Part shown: one piece after another, positions 18,809 to 26,856 of the stretch
How the letters are laid out: every line of letters begins with the position of its first letter
Numbering within the stretch: the first letter of the stretch is position 1
NCBI RefSeq assembly: GCF_900170035.1
Contig: NZ_LT828540.1
Span: 579,280-643,279, forward strand
DNA from: Desulfamplus magnetovallimortis
GTDB lineage: Bacteria > Desulfobacterota > Desulfobacteria > Desulfobacterales > Desulfobacteraceae
DNA length: 64,000 bases
Direction of reading: 5' to 3'
Notes under the pieces: model-generated
The model's input: the letters and a program-made list of their open reading frames with translations, nothing else
Database searches by the model: none
What the model was told of the DNA's origin: nothing
Translations under genes and position numbers: made by a program

Positions 18809-19663
18809 ATGAGCAAAAAAACAGTTGGCGTAATTGGTGCCGGAGTAATGGGAAGCGGAGTGGCACAAAATTTGGCACAAAAAAATTTTAATGTTGTATT
18901 AATTGATATCACTGACGAAGCCCTTGAAAAGGCACGAACGAATATACACAACAGTGTCCGATTTCAGGCTTTCATGCAAAAGGATAAAAGCAAACTTGAT
19001 TCCCCGGAAACAATACTTGAAAGAATTGAATTCACAAAGGACTACGAACCACTTAAAGATGCCTGGTATGTTATTGAAAATGTGGTGGAAAAATGGGAAG
19101 CAAAGAGCGAAGTTTATCCACGCTTAGATGAGGTCTGCCCTGAAAATACCGTGTTTGCTGTGGACACATCCTGCTACTCCATCACCCGTGTGGGGGCACT
19201 TACCAAACGCCCAGATAAAGTTATCGGCATCCATTTCATGAATCCGGTTCCAATGAAACCCACCGTTGAAGTTATAAAGGGATGGCACACTTCAGAAGAA
19301 ACCATTGAGATCACCAAAGAGATGCTAACCGGCATGGGAAAAGATTGGGTCATAGTTAATGATTCCCCTGGTTTTGTGTCAAACCGTGTTCTCATGCTGA
19401 CAATAAACGAAGCAGTGTTTCTGTTGCAGGAGGATGTTGCCAAAGCCAAGGATGTTGATGACATATTCAAAAAATGCTTTGGCCACAAGATGGGTCCCCT
19501 TGAAACAGCAGACCTTATTGGCCTTGATACTATTTTATACTCCATTGAGGTACTCCATGAAAGCTTCAATGACAGCAAGTACCGCCCCTGTGCCCTTTTG
19601 AAAAAAATGGTGGATGCCGGACTCCTTGGCAGGAAAAGCGGAAAAGGTTTTTACTCCTACTAA
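18809..19663 (+). CDS. 3-hydroxyacyl-CoA dehydrogenase-like, glycolytic extender unit pathway (FkbK-like)
   Basis: Predicted to oxidise the C3 hydroxyl of glyceryl-ACP in the route to hydroxy- or methoxymalonyl-ACP. The 284-residue protein has the Rossmann motif GVIGAGVMGSGVAQ at the N-terminus, VDTSCYSITR, the HxGxHFMNP-like GIHFMNPVP, and a C-terminal substrate domain (NDSPGFVSNRV, GPLETADLIGLD), as in 3-hydroxybutyryl-CoA dehydrogenases. The three downstream genes (stand-alone ACP, acyl-CoA dehydrogenase, FkbH-like HAD protein) make the FkbK assignment more specific than the fold alone. First gene of the cassette; start ATG after AAGGAG. Confidence 0.88.
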   Translation: MSKKTVGVIGAGVMGSGVAQNLAQKNFNVVLIDITDEALEKARTNIHNSVRFQAFMQKDKSKLDSPETILERIEFTKDYEPLKDAWYVIENVVEKWEAKSEVYPRLDEVCPENTVFAVDTSCYSITRVGALTKRPDKVIGIHFMNPVPMKPTVEVIKGWHTSEETIEITKEMLTGMGKDWVIVNDSPGFVSNRVLMLTINEAVFLLQEDVAKAKDVDDIFKKCFGHKMGPLETADLIGLDTILYSIEVLHESFNDSKYRPCALLKKMVDAGLLGRKSGKGFYSY

Positions 19664-19808
19664 CATTCATATTAGATGATATGACGCAACAAAAAATGAA
19701 AGTTTAGGAAGCATCAAAACCTACTATTTTGACATAAATAATATAATACAAAAATTCAAAGCAATCATTTAAACAATTAAAGATTTTAAAATAAAGTGAG
19801 ATATTTTT
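19664..19808 (+). other. AT-rich intergenic spacer
   Basis: 145 bases without a gene. AT-rich, with no clear hairpin or promoter. A weak GTGAG precedes the ACP start. Confidence 0.4.
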
Positions 19809-20060
19809 ATGAGTAACGAATCAATTATGCCTAAAGTAAAAGAGTTTGTTGGACAATATCTTAACACCGACACAATAGAACCGGATCTTGATCTTTTTGC
19901 ATCTGGAATGGTCAACTCCCTGTTTGCAATGCAGTTGGTGCTTTTTGTGGAAAAAGAGTATGGTTTAAAAGTAGAAAACGAAGATTTAGATATTGAAAAC
20001 TTTAAATCCCTTGACGCCATCCATGGATTTATAGAAAGAAAGTTGGAAGTTACAGCATAG
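19809..20060 (+). CDS. Stand-alone acyl carrier protein for extender unit (FkbJ-like)
   Basis: An 83-residue carrier protein on which the glycerate-derived unit would be loaded and oxidised. The phosphopantetheine site is the Ser of SGMVNSLFAMQLV; the VNSLFAMQ context is that of methoxymalonyl-pathway ACPs rather than modular PKS ACPs (GxDSL). It has normal length for the family and no tandem repeats. It lies between the dehydrogenase and the acyl-CoA dehydrogenase, the usual company of FkbJ. Product: probably hydroxymalonyl-ACP, to be taken by one of the ATs in this cluster. Confidence 0.9.
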   Translation: MSNESIMPKVKEFVGQYLNTDTIEPDLDLFASGMVNSLFAMQLVLFVEKEYGLKVENEDLDIENFKSLDAIHGFIERKLEVTA

Positions 20061-20135
20061 AAAATTTATTCTATTGCTCACTATCCTGTTGCTTAAAATT
20101 GCCAATATGTCACTTTCAAAAGATAAGGATTAATC

Positions 20136-21347
20136 ATGGATATGGAACTGAGTGCCCAACATAAAGAGGCACAGAAAATTTTTAGGGAATTCGTGAAACA
20201 AAATATCACTCCAACGGCTGCAGAATGTGACCGAGTGCAGGAAACCCCCATGGATCTGATTAAAACCATTGCAGATGAGGGATATTTAGGTGCACTGGTA
20301 CCTGAGCAGTATGGCGGAAAAGGGATGGATCCCCTTAGCTGGGGACTTCTGTGTGAAGAGGTTGGTCATGAAAGTGCTTCTCTGCTATCTCTTCTTACTG
20401 TTCACAGCATGGTGATACAGGCAATAGTGAAATGGGGTACCGAGGGCCAGAAAAACAAATGGCTGCCCCGTTTGGCAACCGGAGAAACCATAGGTGGTTT
20501 TGGTCTTACCGAGATAAAGACCGGAAGTGACGCCAGAAATGCAAAAACAGTTGCGACCTTAAAAGAAGATTATACCTCTGATGAAAAAACTTCTTCAAAG
20601 GATGAAGGCACTGCCCAATTTTATGTGTTAAATGGCCGAAAACGGTGGATCTCCTTTGGCCAGGTGGCATCCCTTTTTATTATACTTGGCCAGCTTGACG
20701 AAAAACCCACTGCCTTTCTTGTTGAACGGGAAAGTGAAGGATTTTCAACAGAGGCCATATCCGGCATGATGGGTTTTAAGTCTGCAATGCTTGCCGAACT
20801 TCGCATGGATGATTGCATTATTCCGGGTGAAAATATGGTGGGACGTCCCGGGTTTGGTTTCTCCCATGTGATCGGAGCTGCCCTTGATCAGGGCAGGTTC
20901 TGCATTGCATGGGGATCCTTGGGAATTGCCCAGGGATGTGTTGATGCCTGCCTTTCTTATACCAATGAAAGGGAACAGTTTGGAGTATCCATAAAGGAAC
21001 ATCAGCTCATCCAGGAGATGATCGCTGATATGATCACCCAGACCAGTGCAGCCCGTATGCTTTGCCTGAATGCTGCATCCCTTAAAGCAAAAGGTGATCC
21101 ATCACTTATCATGGAGACCTCCATGGCCAAATATTTTGCATCCCGTGCCGCAGTTAAAATTGCAGGTGATGCTGTACAGATCCATGGTGCCAATGGATGC
21201 AGCGACCAATATCCTGTGGAGCGTTATTTCCGTGATGCCAAGATCATGGAGATCATTGAAGGCAGCAACCAGATGCAGCAGATTATAATTTCAAGGTATG
21301 GATACCAAAAATATCAGATGAGTAAAATGCAGGAAGGGAAAAAATAA
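20136..21347 (+). CDS. Acyl-CoA dehydrogenase-like, extender unit pathway (FkbI-like)
   Basis: FAD-dependent dehydrogenase of 403 residues, predicted to oxidise the ACP-bound C3 aldehyde or hydroxyl stage to give hydroxymalonyl-ACP. Family motifs: FGLTEIKTGSDA near residue 130, RWISFGQ near 175, ALDQGRFCIAWGSLGIAQG near 250-265, the helical C-terminal domain, and IHGANGCSDQYPVERYFRDAK near 355-375. Length is typical. The stop overlaps the next start by one base (TAATGA), showing tight coupling with the FkbH-like gene. Confidence 0.9.
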   Translation: MDMELSAQHKEAQKIFREFVKQNITPTAAECDRVQETPMDLIKTIADEGYLGALVPEQYGGKGMDPLSWGLLCEEVGHESASLLSLLTVHSMVIQAIVKWGTEGQKNKWLPRLATGETIGGFGLTEIKTGSDARNAKTVATLKEDYTSDEKTSSKDEGTAQFYVLNGRKRWISFGQVASLFIILGQLDEKPTAFLVERESEGFSTEAISGMMGFKSAMLAELRMDDCIIPGENMVGRPGFGFSHVIGAALDQGRFCIAWGSLGIAQGCVDACLSYTNEREQFGVSIKEHQLIQEMIADMITQTSAARMLCLNAASLKAKGDPSLIMETSMAKYFASRAAVKIAGDAVQIHGANGCSDQYPVERYFRDAKIMEIIEGSNQMQQIIISRYGYQKYQMSKMQEGKK

Positions 21348-22489
21348 TGAGCAGTGTACATAATGGTGATGCTTCAATAACTGCAACGGCCATCACTGGA
21401 GAAACAGCCATTGCCACGGCCAAGGATGAAAAACAGAAAGAAGCCATAATAAAAGAACACAAAGAGCGTAAAATAAAGTGTGTGGTGTGGGACCTGGACA
21501 ATACGCTTTGGAACGGTACCCTCCTTGAAGACAACAATGTCACCCTTCGTCCTGAAGTAAAAGATGCAATGGCCATTCTGGATAAACGGGGTATCCTGCA
21601 ATCCATTGCATCCAAGAACGAGCATGAACTTGCCATGGAAAAACTTAAAGAGCTGGGTATTGATGAATATTTCTTATATCCCCAGATCAACTGGGGCCCA
21701 AAATCTGCATCTATTGACAGGATTGCAAAGGATATCAACATAGGCATTGATACCCTTGCCTTTGTTGATGATCAATCCTTTGAAAGGGAAGAGGTGGCCT
21801 TTGCCCTCCCCTCTGTCATTTGCATTGATGCCCTTGAGGTTGATAAAATGCTTAAACTTCCTGAGTTTAATCCCAAATTTATCACCGAGGATTCCGGAAA
21901 AAGAAGAAAAATGTACCTGGCTGACATTGCAAGAAAACAGGTGGAAGAGCATTTTGAAGGCCCCCAGGATGCTTTTCTATCAACCCTTGAAATGGTTCTT
22001 ACCATAGGCACTCCCCGTGAAGAGGATCTGAAACGTGCCGAGGAACTTACCCAGCGTACCAACCAGCTCAACACCACAGGTTATACATACTCCCATGAAG
22101 AGCTGGATTTTTTCCGCCATTCAGACAAACACCGCCTCATAATGGCGGGATTAGATGATAAATACGGTACCTACGGCAAAATTGGTTTGGTACTAATAGA
22201 ATGCACAGAAGACACATGGCTTATAAAACTTCTTCTCATGTCATGCCGTGTCATGACAAGGGGTGTGGGAACGGTTCTTATCAACTATGTAAGAAATGAA
22301 GCCCGTAAAAATGGAGTAAAGCTTGTTGCCGAGATGATAAAAAATGATCGTAACCGAATGATGTACATGACTTATAAATTCAATCACTTTAAAGAAGTTG
22401 ATGAGAAAGATGATCTGATTATCTTTGAAAATGACCTTACCCATGAACAGGCTTATCCTGACTACCTGACATTGAAATTTGAGGATTAG
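21347..22489 (+). CDS. FkbH-like HAD-family glyceryl transferase/phosphatase
   Basis: Predicted to take 1,3-bisphosphoglycerate, dephosphorylate it and load the glyceryl unit onto the stand-alone ACP, the first step of the methoxy/hydroxymalonyl extender route. The HAD nucleophile motif is VVWDLDNTLWNGTLLED (residues about 47-63), followed by the FVDDQSFEREEV motif and, in the C-terminal half, an acyltransferase-like region (RTNQLNTTGYTY, LLMSCRVMTRGVGT, LVAEMIKNDRNRMM). At 380 residues it is full length. The first 30 residues are an Ala/Thr-rich extension not needed for the fold. Last gene of the cassette; a hairpin follows at 22514-22535. No adjacent O-methyltransferase (FkbG) is visible. 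Confidence 0.92.
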   Translation: MSSVHNGDASITATAITGETAIATAKDEKQKEAIIKEHKERKIKCVVWDLDNTLWNGTLLEDNNVTLRPEVKDAMAILDKRGILQSIASKNEHELAMEKLKELGIDEYFLYPQINWGPKSASIDRIAKDINIGIDTLAFVDDQSFEREEVAFALPSVICIDALEVDKMLKLPEFNPKFITEDSGKRRKMYLADIARKQVEEHFEGPQDAFLSTLEMVLTIGTPREEDLKRAEELTQRTNQLNTTGYTYSHEELDFFRHSDKHRLIMAGLDDKYGTYGKIGLVLIECTEDTWLIKLLLMSCRVMTRGVGTVLINYVRNEARKNGVKLVAEMIKNDRNRMMYMTYKFNHFKEVDEKDDLIIFENDLTHEQAYPDYLTLKFED

Positions 22490-22513
22490 TAACTATACAA
22501 AACTTCAAACACC

Positions 22514-22535
22514 CCCTCTTCATGTATGGAGAGGG
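22514..22535 (+). terminator. Possible terminator hairpin after FkbH-like gene
   Basis: Stem CCCTCT/AGAGGG with two further inner pairs, then a T-rich run (TTTATTTTATTT). The core resembles the palindromic centre of the family 1 MITE, so it may be a MITE remnant acting as a terminator. Confidence 0.45.
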
Positions 22536-22766
22536 ACTGTTTATTTTATTTATGTCATATATTTTTAAAAACATTAATTTTCTTCTATCTAATTTTGGTA
22601 GTGTCATAAAAGTGTTGATATCTTTTTGTGAAAGCCCTGCTGAATCAAGGTTTGTGAAGAGCTCATCAACATATTTGGGACACCACCCTAAATTTTTATA
22701 GTCTAAATAATTGATTTATATTTAAATTTGAATTTGAATATAATGAAGACTTTGGAGAAACAAAAT

Positions 22767-23090
22767 ATGCCTGCAGAACTGATAAAAAAAACTTTAAGAG
22801 GTACTGATCTATTATCAATAAACTGGAAAAAAGAATTTGCTTTTATTCAACCAGATGAGCTGATTACTATAACTGTTTCCAAGATAGAAGAAATAAAAAA
22901 TCAAGACGATTCAATCAAAGTCAAAGAAAAACATAAAATATCTGATACTAAAAAAAACTATGCTAAAATTGCAGAAGAATTTAAAAGAATAATGACCCCC
23001 GAAGTTTCTTCGATATTTGAAAATGCTTCAAAAGATTTTCGTGATGGAGTTGATGAATCTTTTGATTATAGAAATAATCAAAGTTTATAG
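22767..23090 (+). CDS. Putative antitoxin paired with PIN protein
   Basis: A 108-residue charged protein of unknown family. The start at ATG 22767 is preferred because GGAGA (22754-22758) precedes it at normal spacing; an earlier in-frame ATG (22743) lacks a ribosome site. No DNA-binding motif could be named with confidence. The C-terminal half (TPEVSSIFENASKDFRDGV) is acidic and helix-prone, as expected of an antitoxin tail. The stop lies 3 bases before the PIN toxin start. The antitoxin role is inferred from that arrangement. DNA here is more AT-rich than the PKS genes, hinting at separate acquisition. Confidence 0.6.
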   Translation: MPAELIKKTLRGTDLLSINWKKEFAFIQPDELITITVSKIEEIKNQDDSIKVKEKHKISDTKKNYAKIAEEFKRIMTPEVSSIFENASKDFRDGVDESFDYRNNQSL

Positions 23091-23093
23091 AAC

Positions 23094-23540
23094 ATGAAAA
23101 AATACCTTTTAGATACTGGCATTATAAGACTTATTGGAATAAATGAGAATGTAACAAAAAAATTTATCTCTCTTGATCAAGTTAAAGGAGACGCTTATAT
23201 TTCCGTATTAACAATTCATGAGATGTATTATGGACTTTCCAATGCAAAGAATACTGATTATGAAATAATGGCACGAAGGGCTATTGATTTTGTAAAAAAA
23301 TCATTTCAAAATCATATTATATCTATAACACCAACAACAGCAGAAATATTTGGAGAGATAAAAAGTATATATAAAAAAGAAACTGGAATAAGCCCCAAGA
23401 ATATTAAAAAACATACTATTGACTTTATGATTGCGTCCACAGCTATAAAGGAAAACGCAATATTAATTGCTCATGATAATATTTTTAATATTATTAAAGA
23501 TATTTACACAGACTTTCAATGGGAAGATTGGATAAATTAA
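23094..23540 (+). CDS. PIN-domain toxin (VapC-like)
   Basis: A 148-residue PIN ribonuclease. The first catalytic Asp is in YLLDTGIIRL; the SVLTIHEMYYGLSNA stretch supplies the conserved Glu; the C-terminal acidic patch is HTIDFMIASTAIKENAILIAHD. Family knowledge predicts RNA cleavage restrained by the upstream antitoxin. It is transcribed with that gene, 3 bases apart. It differs from the first PIN toxin in the window (18049) and is more AT-rich, so the two pairs arrived independently. Confidence 0.85.
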   Translation: MKKYLLDTGIIRLIGINENVTKKFISLDQVKGDAYISVLTIHEMYYGLSNAKNTDYEIMARRAIDFVKKSFQNHIISITPTTAEIFGEIKSIYKKETGISPKNIKKHTIDFMIASTAIKENAILIAHDNIFNIIKDIYTDFQWEDWIN

Positions 23541-23592
23541 AAATCTCATGCCTGGCAACATATTAAAATTCAGGCTTTTTTCATAAATCAAT

Positions 23593-23695
23593 TGAGTGTC
23601 CCCTTTTTGCTGGATTCTCCCCCTCGCCGGTCATGGAGAGGAGCCAGGGGGGTGAGTTTTAGGCTTAATCAGACGATCAAAAAAGGTTAAACGAA
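23593..23695. mobile_element. Degenerate MITE, family 1 related
   Basis: Begins GAGTGTCCCCTTTTT, close to the end of the MITE at 33925-34024. It has a core of CTCCCCCTCGCC and GGAGAGGAGCCAGGGGGGTGAG arms and ends near AAAAAAGGTTAAAC. Lies between the PIN toxin and the beta-propeller gene. Confidence 0.55.
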
Positions 23696-23747
23696 AATCA
23701 ATTTTCAACAGGCTCTTAAACCCTAAAACATCAAGGAAACCTTGAAA

Positions 23748-24938
23748 ATGACACATGCGAAAAATTCCATAGAAGGCATTGAACTATTTGATATTAGTAC
23801 ATTAAACCATGGTGCAAAGGGTTTTTCCGGTGCTGCATTTGACGGTCGATATATATACCTTGCACCCCTAAACAATGGAAACTTTTTTGGGGAGGTTCCA
23901 AGATTCGACACTACCCTGCCCTTTGATTCCAAAGATGCCTGGACTTTTTTCGACACAACCCAAATTGACCCCGAAAGCCGCGGATTTGTGGATGCAAAAT
24001 ATGATGGCAGATATATATATTTCATACCGTTTTGTAATGGAGAACACCACGGACATGTTACAAGGTACGATACAACACAGCCATTCAACATTGCCGACTC
24101 ATGGAAGGTTTTTGATACAACAACAATCCATCAAGACTGCCGTGGGTTTATAAGTGGCTGCTTTGACGGACAATATCTATACATGGCACCCTATCAACTT
24201 GACTTTACCACAACCCATGGACGTACAATTCGTTACAACACCCAAAAATCCTTTGGGGATGCCTCATCCTGGGAAACATTTGATTTAACAGCAGTTAATC
24301 CCAACAATGTGGGATTTCACAGTGCTGCCCATGACGGACAGTTTATATATATGATCCCCTACCTTCTAAAAGGCAAACAGTATAACGGCAATCTTGCAAG
24401 GTACAACACAAAGGAAAATTTCAATGACCCTAATTCCTGGGAAAGCGTGGATCTCACCCTCTTTAACGGCCGTGCCCGGGGATTTGTCGGTGCTGTACAC
24501 CATGGTGAATTTCTATATGTTGTTCCATATTTTGACGGAAACGACCGATATGGCCAGGTTGCAAGATACCATACAAATTCAGATCTTTCCGATCCCAATG
24601 CCTGGGAATGGTTTGACAGTGCCCATATTAATCCTGGCAGCCGAGGCTTTTTCGGTGCATTAAGTGATGAAAGATATATATACTTTATTCCACATTGCCG
24701 GGGTATAGGTGCATATCACGGTCAGATGACCCGTTATGACACAAAGGGCGAATTTGGAAACCCGAAAAACTGGGCAGTCTGTGATACTGCCCTTGCACAT
24801 CCTGACTGCCGGGGGTTTATGGGGGGAGTTATCCATAACGGTTATCTTTATATGCCCCCCTTTGAGGTGGACGCCGGTGAGCACAGTGGGCTGATGGTGA
24901 GGCTGCACCTTGCAACTGAATCTTTATGGATCTCTTAA
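23748..24938 (+). CDS. Seven-repeat beta-propeller-like protein of unknown function
   Basis: About 396 residues, built almost wholly of seven repeats of about 53 residues. Each repeat contains RGFxGAxxDGRYIYxxP, then GxxxRYDT, then SWExFDxT. Repeat starts fall near residues 25, 78, 131, 185, 239, 293 and 349 (counted from the TTG at 23742). Seven units of this size with alternating Tyr-rich strands strongly suggest a seven-bladed beta-propeller. No signal peptide or catalytic motif was recognised. ATG 23748 is preferred after AAGGA. It sits inside the biosynthetic cluster on the same strand; a role as tailoring enzyme, scaffold or resistance protein is possible but not shown. Confidence 0.7.
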   Translation: MTHAKNSIEGIELFDISTLNHGAKGFSGAAFDGRYIYLAPLNNGNFFGEVPRFDTTLPFDSKDAWTFFDTTQIDPESRGFVDAKYDGRYIYFIPFCNGEHHGHVTRYDTTQPFNIADSWKVFDTTTIHQDCRGFISGCFDGQYLYMAPYQLDFTTTHGRTIRYNTQKSFGDASSWETFDLTAVNPNNVGFHSAAHDGQFIYMIPYLLKGKQYNGNLARYNTKENFNDPNSWESVDLTLFNGRARGFVGAVHHGEFLYVVPYFDGNDRYGQVARYHTNSDLSDPNAWEWFDSAHINPGSRGFFGALSDERYIYFIPHCRGIGAYHGQMTRYDTKGEFGNPKNWAVCDTALAHPDCRGFMGGVIHNGYLYMPPFEVDAGEHSGLMVRLHLATESLWIS

Positions 24939-25041
24939 ACAATTTGATGATAATCAGCAAAAAATCTGTGCATCATTTTTTCCTGCAAAATCTTACTTTT
25001 GAGAAAAATATCACAGGAATTAGAGAGAGGGAGAGATAAAC

Positions 25042-26664
25042 ATGCGTACATTTTCATCATATGGACCAGTAAATCCCAAACTTCATTATTATGCACCAAG
25101 AAAGGAGCTGCTTGACTTTGGCTATGGCCAATTGGTGGGAAATAGTTATGAAGAAGGTGGACATTATATTACGGTCTGGGGTTCCAGGCAGACAGGCAAA
25201 TCCTGGGCATTGCGTGAAATTCTTTTTAGATTGAAAAAAGATGAAAAGTTCCTTGTATTAAAAATAAATTTAGAAAATTTAAAACAGACAAAAGATGTTT
25301 CTATCATCTTACAGAATATTAGCGAAAGCATTGGCAGTGGATTGAACAAAACGGTTCCTGTTATTGATACACCTGAACAATTTCAAAACATTTTTAGTAA
25401 TAAAGTTTTAGATAGGCCATTGGTTCTTATTTTAGATGAATTTGACTCGCTAAATGAAGATGCCATTTCTGCAATTGTCGGTACTTTTAGAAATATCTAT
25501 ACCATAAGACAGGATCAGTCTGACAGACCAACAGATAAAAAAGATTACCTGCTTCATGCAGTTGCATTAATTGGTGTCAGAAGTGTACTTGGGGTTGAAA
25601 GTGCCAAAGGTTCTCCATTTAATGTGCAAAGAAGTATGCAAATTCCAAATTTGACTTTTGATGAAGTTGAGACCATGTTTCGCTGGCATGAACAAGAGAG
25701 CGGCCAGAGGGTGGATCAAGAGGTCATTGATACTCTTTTTTATGAAACACAAGGTCAGCCGGGATTAACCTGCTGGTTTGGTGAACTTTTGACAGAAGGG
25801 TGGGGGCAGTTTCGTGTAACACCTGAAATGCAAATGGATATGGCACTTTTTCAAAGAGCATACAGGGCTGGATTATACAGGTTACCCAATAACAATATTT
25901 TAAATATCATCAGCAAGGTAAAAATAACACCATATAAAGAGATTGTGTTACGAATGCTTGGTACCAGAGAGAAAGTTAGATTTGCTTATGATAAAACAGA
26001 TCTAAATTTTTTATATACAAATGGTGTTATAGATATTGAAGAAACTGATGATAACAATCAAAAAGAGTTGCATGCCAAATTTGCCAGCCCATTTGTTCAG
26101 AAACGGCTTTTCAACTTTTTGACAAATGAACTGTTTGATATCGGTGATGAACTCTACGAGCCCTTTGAAGATATTGAATCTGCCATTAATGAAACCAGAA
26201 TTGATATCCGTCAAATGATGAAGTTTTATCAAAAATACCTGATAAAAAACAGTCATTGGATATTAAAAAGGGCACCACGCAGATCAGATTTAAGAATTTT
26301 TGAGGCAGTGTTTCATTTTAATGTTTATATGTATTTATCACGATTTATCAGAAGATACGGTGGAGAAGTTTACCCTGAATTTCCAACAGGAAATGGTCAG
26401 ATAGACCTTATCCTAAAATATGGAAAAAAGATATACGGTGTAGAGTTGAAATCCTATGTTGACAAGTCAGAATACAGAAAAGCTCTTAAACAGTCAGCAG
26501 CTTATGGACAACAGCTCGGTTTAAAAGAGATATCACTCATATTTTTTATAGAAATTATAGATGCAGATAACAGAAAAAAATTTGAAAATGATTTTAATGA
26601 TCCTGACACAGGTGTTAAGGTCATGCCTTTTTTTGTGGAAACCAGATCATTAAATGATTGTTAA
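25042..26664 (+). CDS. AAA-like ATPase with C-terminal PD-(D/E)xK nuclease-like domain
   Basis: A 540-residue protein. The P-loop is WGSRQTGKS (residues about 47-55) and Walker B is LVLILDEFDSL (about 129-139), followed by sensor-like and winged-helix regions typical of the AAA ATPases that accompany restriction-like folds. Near the C-terminus, GQIDLILKYGKKIYGVELKSY gives the D...ExK pattern of a PD-(D/E)xK nuclease, with a QSAAYGQQLG helix after it. Such proteins are abundant, often multi-copy, in large environmental genomes; their role is unproven (mobile element or defence are common guesses). There is no obvious link to the biosynthesis. Start ATG after GGGAGAG. Confidence 0.75.
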   Translation: MRTFSSYGPVNPKLHYYAPRKELLDFGYGQLVGNSYEEGGHYITVWGSRQTGKSWALREILFRLKKDEKFLVLKINLENLKQTKDVSIILQNISESIGSGLNKTVPVIDTPEQFQNIFSNKVLDRPLVLILDEFDSLNEDAISAIVGTFRNIYTIRQDQSDRPTDKKDYLLHAVALIGVRSVLGVESAKGSPFNVQRSMQIPNLTFDEVETMFRWHEQESGQRVDQEVIDTLFYETQGQPGLTCWFGELLTEGWGQFRVTPEMQMDMALFQRAYRAGLYRLPNNNILNIISKVKITPYKEIVLRMLGTREKVRFAYDKTDLNFLYTNGVIDIEETDDNNQKELHAKFASPFVQKRLFNFLTNELFDIGDELYEPFEDIESAINETRIDIRQMMKFYQKYLIKNSHWILKRAPRRSDLRIFEAVFHFNVYMYLSRFIRRYGGEVYPEFPTGNGQIDLILKYGKKIYGVELKSYVDKSEYRKALKQSAAYGQQLGLKEISLIFFIEIIDADNRKKFENDFNDPDTGVKVMPFFVETRSLNDC

Positions 26665-26691
26665 TAATAATTGAATAATTCGTTAATTGTA

Positions 26692-26719
26692 GTAGAGACG
26701 CAATGCATTGCGTCTCTAC
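26692..26719. repeat. Perfect 28-bp palindrome (REP-like)
   Basis: GTAGAGACGCAATG followed immediately by its exact reverse complement, no spacer. This motif is a widespread intergenic palindrome in bacteria. It lies upstream of the hybrid megasynthase and is followed by AT-rich alternating sequence to about 26770. Confidence 0.85.
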
Positions 26720-26856
26720 ATCATATATTGCATTATATATTACATTACGTATATATATTATATATCTAATGTTTCAGTATCATGAGATTTAAAATATAAA
26801 TTCATTAATCCAAAAGTTTAAATAATCAAAAACATGAAATCATCGGAGAAAACTTG

